This document shows positions 59,851 through 64,000 of a stretch of DNA of 64,000 bases, piece after piece. The stretch covers positions 116,001 to 180,000 of the forward strand of contig CAUYUJ010019358.1 in assembly GCA_963575745.1 (NCBI GenBank), in the 5' to 3' direction. Position numbers and translations under genes: made by a program. How positions within the stretch are numbered: position 1 is the first letter of the stretch; each line of letters starts with the position of its first letter. The notes below the pieces were generated by a model, which was not told the origin of the DNA, made no database searches, and saw only the letters and a program-made list of their open reading frames with translations. The stretch is from Prorocentrum cordatum. Its lineage: Eukaryota > Sar > Dinophyceae > Prorocentrales > Prorocentraceae.

Positions 59851-59972
59851 TCAGGCGGCCCATCTGCACCGCAATGACCAATAATGATGCTCGGACCAGC
59901 CCTGCGCCCGCCAATGCCTCGTATAGTCGTCCGGTACCTGTTGGCGAGCAACCCCGTCGTTCTGTTCGCCAA

Positions 59973-60749
59973 CTAGTCTGAATCGAGGCTGGCCTTCGGG
60001 CTTGTCCGAGCCCTCACCATCCTGATGCGGGTTGCCCCGCGACCGTGCCCTTCGCGGCGATCCACTCGGATTAAGTGGACGTGGGCGCCGCGCGCCGCTT
60101 GGGCGGGCGCGCGAGTGCCCGCGCGAATGATTCCGCTGGTGACGGCACGGCGGATTGCTCTCAGCTTCCCGCTCTCCATCATCATCCTCAGCACGCTCCG
60201 CGCGCACCCAGGCCACGCGGCTCGAAGGACGGCCACGTGGCACAAAGGTGAACTGAGAGCCTTCGCCGTGTCCGAACTCGCGCTGGATCCGCTCAGGTCA
60301 CCGGTGTCGCGCGGGCTACCCCGCAAGGCATCGTCGCCGCAGGTTGCCCTGCGCGCGGGGCCCCCAATCACCTGCGGTCGGAGGGGCAATTGAAGCTCCC
60401 CCCCTGTGGCCATCATCGCATTATCAGAACTATCTGGCCCGTGCCCATCGGAGTGCGCAGGTGCCCCCGCCGCCTCTTGGTCCGAGTCCGCGGGCGGTCG
60501 GCACTCCTCGATGATCTCTACGCGCGCAGGTTGCCCCGCGATCGGGATGCCAAGCCAGTCTGCGAGATCGATCTCGCCGTGGCCAACGTAGACCTCCTCG
60601 AAAAGCTCCTCGGCGCAACTCTCGAGGGACACGCTGGCGCCCGCGTGCCTCGCGGGCGCGGAGTGGACAGCGGCTGCGGGCATGTCCTCTGGTTCGGCAA
60701 GAAGGGCATCGATATCGACGCACTCAATGCCAGAATCTGTTTGAGCCAA
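59973..60749 (-). CDS. Unrecognised acidic ORF with hairpin-coded AGQPA steps
   Basis: ORF of 258 residues. The N-terminal third is acidic (SGIECVDIDALLAEPEDMPA, EELFEEVYVGHGEIDLADWL), the end is Arg-rich. AGQPARVEI and similar steps come from small hairpins (60526-60541, 60338-60353, 60311-60324, 60027-60040). It may be part of a further retroelement with the ORFs at 60881-62245, but no enzyme motif is visible. Confidence 0.35.
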   Translation of the reverse strand: MAQTDSGIECVDIDALLAEPEDMPAAAVHSAPARHAGASVSLESCAEELFEEVYVGHGEIDLADWLGIPIAGQPARVEIIEECRPPADSDQEAAGAPAHSDGHGPDSSDNAMMATGGELQLPLRPQVIGGPARRATCGDDALRGSPRDTGDLSGSSASSDTAKALSSPLCHVAVLRAAWPGCARSVLRMMMESGKLRAIRRAVTSGIIRAGTRAPAQAARGAHVHLIRVDRREGHGRGATRIRMVRARTSPKASLDSD

Positions 60750-60880
60750 ATCTGTCGAAGGACCCCTGCCTCTCCCGTCGCCGCGGGGGCGCTCGCGGCG
60801 ACAGCGTTGGGTGCCATGGCAGATGCCACGTTCCAGGGTTTCCCCTCTGGCATCCTTCAGGTTACCCCGACGCCCCTTGC

Positions 60881-62245
60881 CTATTCATGAGGCGCGCCAA
60901 CGGCCTCGACCCTCCCCAGGAAGATGTCCTCATACTGTGCAAAGGAGGCCTGGAATACCAGCATGCCTCTACCATGTAACCGTCGTCGTTTACCCGTGCC
61001 TCTACCCCTACCCTTTGACCCAAACACACGTCGAACTGCACGTCGTACCCTTCGGACTGGCTTCTTCATCAAACGTCTCTATCGGCGTTTATCTTTCTGG
61101 TGGCCCAGGAATATCAATTGCGCCTGTTGCTCTTCAGCGAGGTGCCCGGGCATATCAGAATAATCAAAGTCACGAGTTCCTTCATTTGACGAGGCGTCAT
61201 CATTGGCGCCCTAATCAAAGTCGGACTCTGCAGGTTGCCCCGCCGAGCCCATGAGGGCAGTGGCTTGGTTAGGGGTCGCCGTTGCCGATGGCCCCTGGCG
61301 TCGAGTCCCGAGAAATCTTGCGACCTCATGGGCTGGCCACCTGGCTGGCTCAATAGAGTGGTGGCCTCGCGTGGCTGTTGATCGCCATCCCAGACGGCGC
61401 TGGCAGGCTGCCCCGCATGAGTGTCACGACGCAAGACATCAGCGCGGCGGCCGCAGCTAAATGCACCACCAATGTTGCCGGGGGTTCGCTCCGCAATGTG
61501 GGCGTAAGCCCTCGTGCGCTTCAGTAAAAAGTCGAGCTGTGGCTGGGCCCTTGGCATTTGGTAGTTCAGCGCTTGTAATCATTGATGTGCGCGCGAGGTA
61601 CCGACTCCCAGGGCCCTGAACAGCGCGACTGTCAGGGCCTGGAAGTTTTGGACGTTGAACCCCGCGGTGTCAGCTTCGAGGCGTGCAATCTCGAAGCGGG
61701 CCAGCGCCTGGTCGATTCGTTCTCTCGCGTGGACGCGGAAGTCAATGAGAGCCGCCCCCGGGTTAAGTTGTCGTTCCTCTTCCAAGTTCTCGAACTTAGC
61801 GCTGAGGAGGAACATTATGCAAGTGACTCCATCGGCGTGGCGCCCGCCAATGTTCACTCCATAGTTGACTACTACGGGGAGGGCCTCACGGTTATGATCC
61901 TTGCGAAACCTCCAAGGCCACGCTGTAAAGCGGCGGCCTGTTGGGAGGGGTCATAGTGCCTGTGGCCACGTTGATCCATGCATGTACCTCGCGAGCGAAC
62001 TCGCGGGAAAAGTACGTTACCGGCAGGGTCCCAGCGAGGCCCGGTAGTGCGCGCGTCGTCATCACCACGCTGCATATGTCCACGGGCGCATCCGATGGCG
62101 ACCCAGAGGAGGCCAAATATATCGATGCCAATCCAGTGGCCACGTAGGTCGGTGTCGGTTGCACGCGGCCGATGGTTATGAGGAGACGCCGCCGCCAGTT
62201 TGAGAGGAGGCGCAGGCGGCGCGACGACTCAGCGCATGTTACCAT
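60881..62245 (-). pseudogene. Unrecognised broken ORF series, possibly Gag of a further retroelement
   Basis: In minus-strand order: 61892-62245 (117 residues: ATGLASIYLASSGSPSDAPV, YFSREFAREVHAWINVATG), 61579-61857 (92 residues: MFLLSAKFENLEEERQLNPG, RIDQALARFEIARLEADTAG), 61114-61557 (147 residues: DFLLKRTRAYAHIAERTPGN) and 60881-61072 (Arg-rich, VRRVRRAVRRVFGSKGRGRG). The helical first parts and the basic end would fit a Gag protein. The frames differ, so the series is broken. I do not recognise a family. Confidence 0.35.
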
Positions 62246-62289
62246 GCATAGTATGTTCGAAGAAATCCGCCGATCCAGCGCGTGAGTCT

Positions 62290-63065
62290 CTGAGAGCGTG
62301 GGCTTGAGCTTGCTCGAGCTTCGCTCTGGCGGGGGTGGGGTGGGGGTGGAGGGCGGGGGGGGGGGGGGGGGGCTGGCGCGGGCTGGCGCAGGCCGACGTG
62401 GGCTGATGCGTTTCGGCGCTGGGAGGGGGGGGGGGCGGGGAAGGGGGGGGGGGGGGGCTTCGCTCTGGCGAGGGGGGGAAACGGCGCGTTTCGGTGCTCG
62501 GGGAGGGCCTGGGGAAGGAAGGGGGGGTGCTCGGGGGAAAAAGGGAGGGGGGGGGGGAACTGGCGCGGGCTGACGTGGGCCGACGCGTTTCGGTGCTCGG
62601 GGTGATGGGGTGCTCGGGAAAGGAAAGGGCTCGGAAAAGGTTGGGGTGGGTGGGAGGGGGGGGGGGGGGGCTGACGCGGGCTAGCGCGGGAGCGAAGGGG
62701 GGGGGGGGGGGCTGGCGCGGGCTGACGTGGGCTGACGCGCTTCGGTGCTCGGGGAGCGCGGAGGGGCTCGGGGGGCGGAAAGGGGTTCGAATAAGAAGGG
62801 TGATCGGGAGGAGGGGGGAAAGGGAGGAGGGGGGCTCGGGTGGGGAAGGGGGGGTGGGGGGTGGTGGTGGTGGTGGTTGGGGTGGGTGGGGGGGGGGGGG
62901 GGGCGACGCGGGCTGACGCGTTTCGGGAGGGGGGGGAAGGGGGGATAGGGGAAAGGAGGGGGAGGGAGGGGGGGGGGGCGAGCTTCGCTCTGGCGAAGGG
63001 GGGGGGGGGCGCGAGCTGAGGGTGGGCCGACGCAGCCCGACGCGTTTCGGTGCTCGGGGGGGGGG
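62290..63065. repeat. G-run-rich low-complexity tract
   Basis: Many runs of 6-15 G in succession, with GCTGACGCGGGCTGACGCG-type pieces (about 62385, 62565, 62675, 62718, 62910, 63030) that repeat CGACGCGTTTCGG. It could form G-quadruplexes on the plus strand. The Pro-rich minus-strand ORFs here are not genes. Confidence 0.85.
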
Positions 63066-63069
63066 GGGC

Positions 63070-63560
63070 TGACGCGGCCTGACGCGGAGTTCGCGACCGG
63101 ATGCGGGGGTTCGCGACCAGGGGTGGGTCGCGACCCTGGGGGGGGCGAGTCGCGACCGGCGGACGGTCGCGACCGGCGAGGGTCGCGACCGGGAAGGGGC
63201 CGCGACCAGGGCGAGGCGCGACCAAGGGAAGGGCCGCGACCAGAGAAGGGGCCGCGACGGGGATCGGAAAGGTCGCGACCGGGAGTTCGCGACTGGAGGG
63301 GGGGAGTTCGCGACCGGAGGAGCGTCGCGACCCTGGGAGAAACCCGCATCATTGATTCCTGGAATTATCCAAGTGCGACCGGTCGCGACGGTAGCGCTCA
63401 GGGTGGGTCGGGGATATCGGTAGCGGTCGCGGAAATATCGGTCGCTGTCGCCGTCGGTCGCGAGTCGGTCGCGCGGTCGGTAACATGTCGGTCGCGGAGC
63501 TCGGTCGCGGTCGGTGACAAGTCAGTCGCGGATCGGTCGCGGGATCGTCGACAGCGGGGG
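63070..63560. repeat. TCGCGACC repeat tract
   Basis: More than 20 copies of GGTCGCGACC, GTCGCGACCGG or GGTCGCGG at irregular 15-20-base steps, first in GTCGCGACC form (to about 63390), then in CGGTCGCGG/CGGTCGCTG form. TCGCGA is self-complementary. Confidence 0.85.
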
Positions 63561-63613
63561 GGGCGATCTGACGATGAAACAAGAGTTTCGTCTGGCAGTG
63601 CCAGGCTTGGTCC

Positions 63614-63690
63614 GACAATGATCTGACGTCAGGTCATTGTCAGATCAATGATCTGACAACTATCTGACGTCATACGATTGTCATATCGGT
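63614..63690. repeat. Palindrome cluster around TGACGTCA
   Basis: 63614-63641 is a 28-base near-perfect palindrome (two mismatched pairs out of fourteen) centred on TGACGTCA. 63639-63657 is GTCAGATC-AAT-GATCTGAC, a perfect 8-bp stem. A further CTATCTGACGTCATACGA follows. These could form cruciforms or be binding sites; the function is unknown. Confidence 0.7.
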
Positions 63691-64000
63691 GTGGGCCGAC
63701 GACTTGCTTGAGCTTCCTCTCCTTCCCCCCCCTTCGCGTCCTTCCTCTCCGTCCTCCCTCCTCGTCCTCCTCCGCCCCTCTGGCGCATCCTGCCCCCCCC
63801 CGCCTCTGCGCGCCGACTGTCGTTATCTTCCACATCCTCCCCCGCCACGCCTTCTCTCCCCCCCCTGCCCGACCGCCTTTTCTCAGCTGCTCCAGCTCCC
63901 CCCTCCTCTCCTTATTTCTTCGTTGGGCTCGTGCGCCATGGAGGTGGGAGCTGCCTGCCTACGGGTTGAACGCGATGGGGGGCCCGCCCCCCCAGGGCTC

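Noticed and set aside
62239-63352. Pro/Arg-rich minus-strand ORFs of 223 and 328 residues
   Set aside because: They are the complement of G-runs and TCGCGACC repeats; no stops arise because of composition.
1-64000. Dinoflagellate spliced-leader relic sequences
   Set aside because: I looked for TTTTGGCTCAAG and its complement and saw no convincing copy.

Overview
The window looks like nuclear DNA from a dinoflagellate. There is no ordinary cellular gene I can name. The supporting evidence is: retroelement proteins with the flavour of dinoflagellate Ty1/copia polyproteins (integrase, reverse transcriptase and RNase H motifs, CCCH-type zinc fingers in Gag, and a PCTGGSP domain after RNase H); a tyrosine-recombinase gene whose reading frame is restored by removing short introns with GC-AG and GA-AG ends; high GC; and dense satellite and microsatellite DNA. 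I cannot name the species. No tRNA, rRNA, CRISPR array or spliced-leader sequence was seen.

Layout. Bases 1-8410 are satellite DNA: CCAAGAGG-type degenerate repeats, two arrays of a 90-bp unit in opposite orientation, an 89-92-bp array, a 66-bp array, AAGGAATCC-type repeats and microsatellites. Bases 8414-31462 are one very large LTR retrotransposon on the minus strand (element A1, about 23 kb, LTRs about 340 bp). It reads Gag with three CCCH fingers, protease, integrase, reverse transcriptase, RNase H, then a PCTGGSP methyltransferase-like ORF and about 10 kb of extra coding sequence before the 3' LTR. Bases 31463-38085 are again repeats and low-complexity DNA. Bases 38085-42640 hold a second copia family (element B, minus strand: integrase, reverse transcriptase, RNase H and an LTR-like 3' end). 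Bases 42646-53040 hold a second, diverged copy of the A family (A2): only the 3' LTR and the extra coding module, without gag-pol. Bases 53160-56650 carry a plus-strand retroelement relic with an RNase H domain and a tyrosine recombinase (DIRS-like order). Bases 59068-59850 are a 5'-truncated second copy of element B. Bases 59930-62245 hold unrecognised, broken minus-strand ORFs. The right end is G-rich and TCGCGACC-rich DNA with palindromes.

How the parts relate. The extra module of A1 and A2 is the most interesting coding content. The two copies have diverged and each is broken by frameshifts, yet their protein sequences align over several domains: a WTEG..WLNIWG region, a DGVSLY region possibly of SGNH-hydrolase type, an HGTS...GDGIW region resembling ADP-ribosyltransferase folds, a YLARHCSD region, a C-x2-C-x7-H-x3-H finger and a basic tail. 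This suggests past selection on the proteins.

A second layer of structure runs through the retroelements: many tiny perfect hairpins (stem 4-11 bp, three-base loop) inserted mostly in frame, often encoding AAQP. Stem pairing is kept by compensatory changes between A1 and A2. Most A1 ORFs carry stops, frameshifts or a changed catalytic residue, so A1 is probably not autonomous now.
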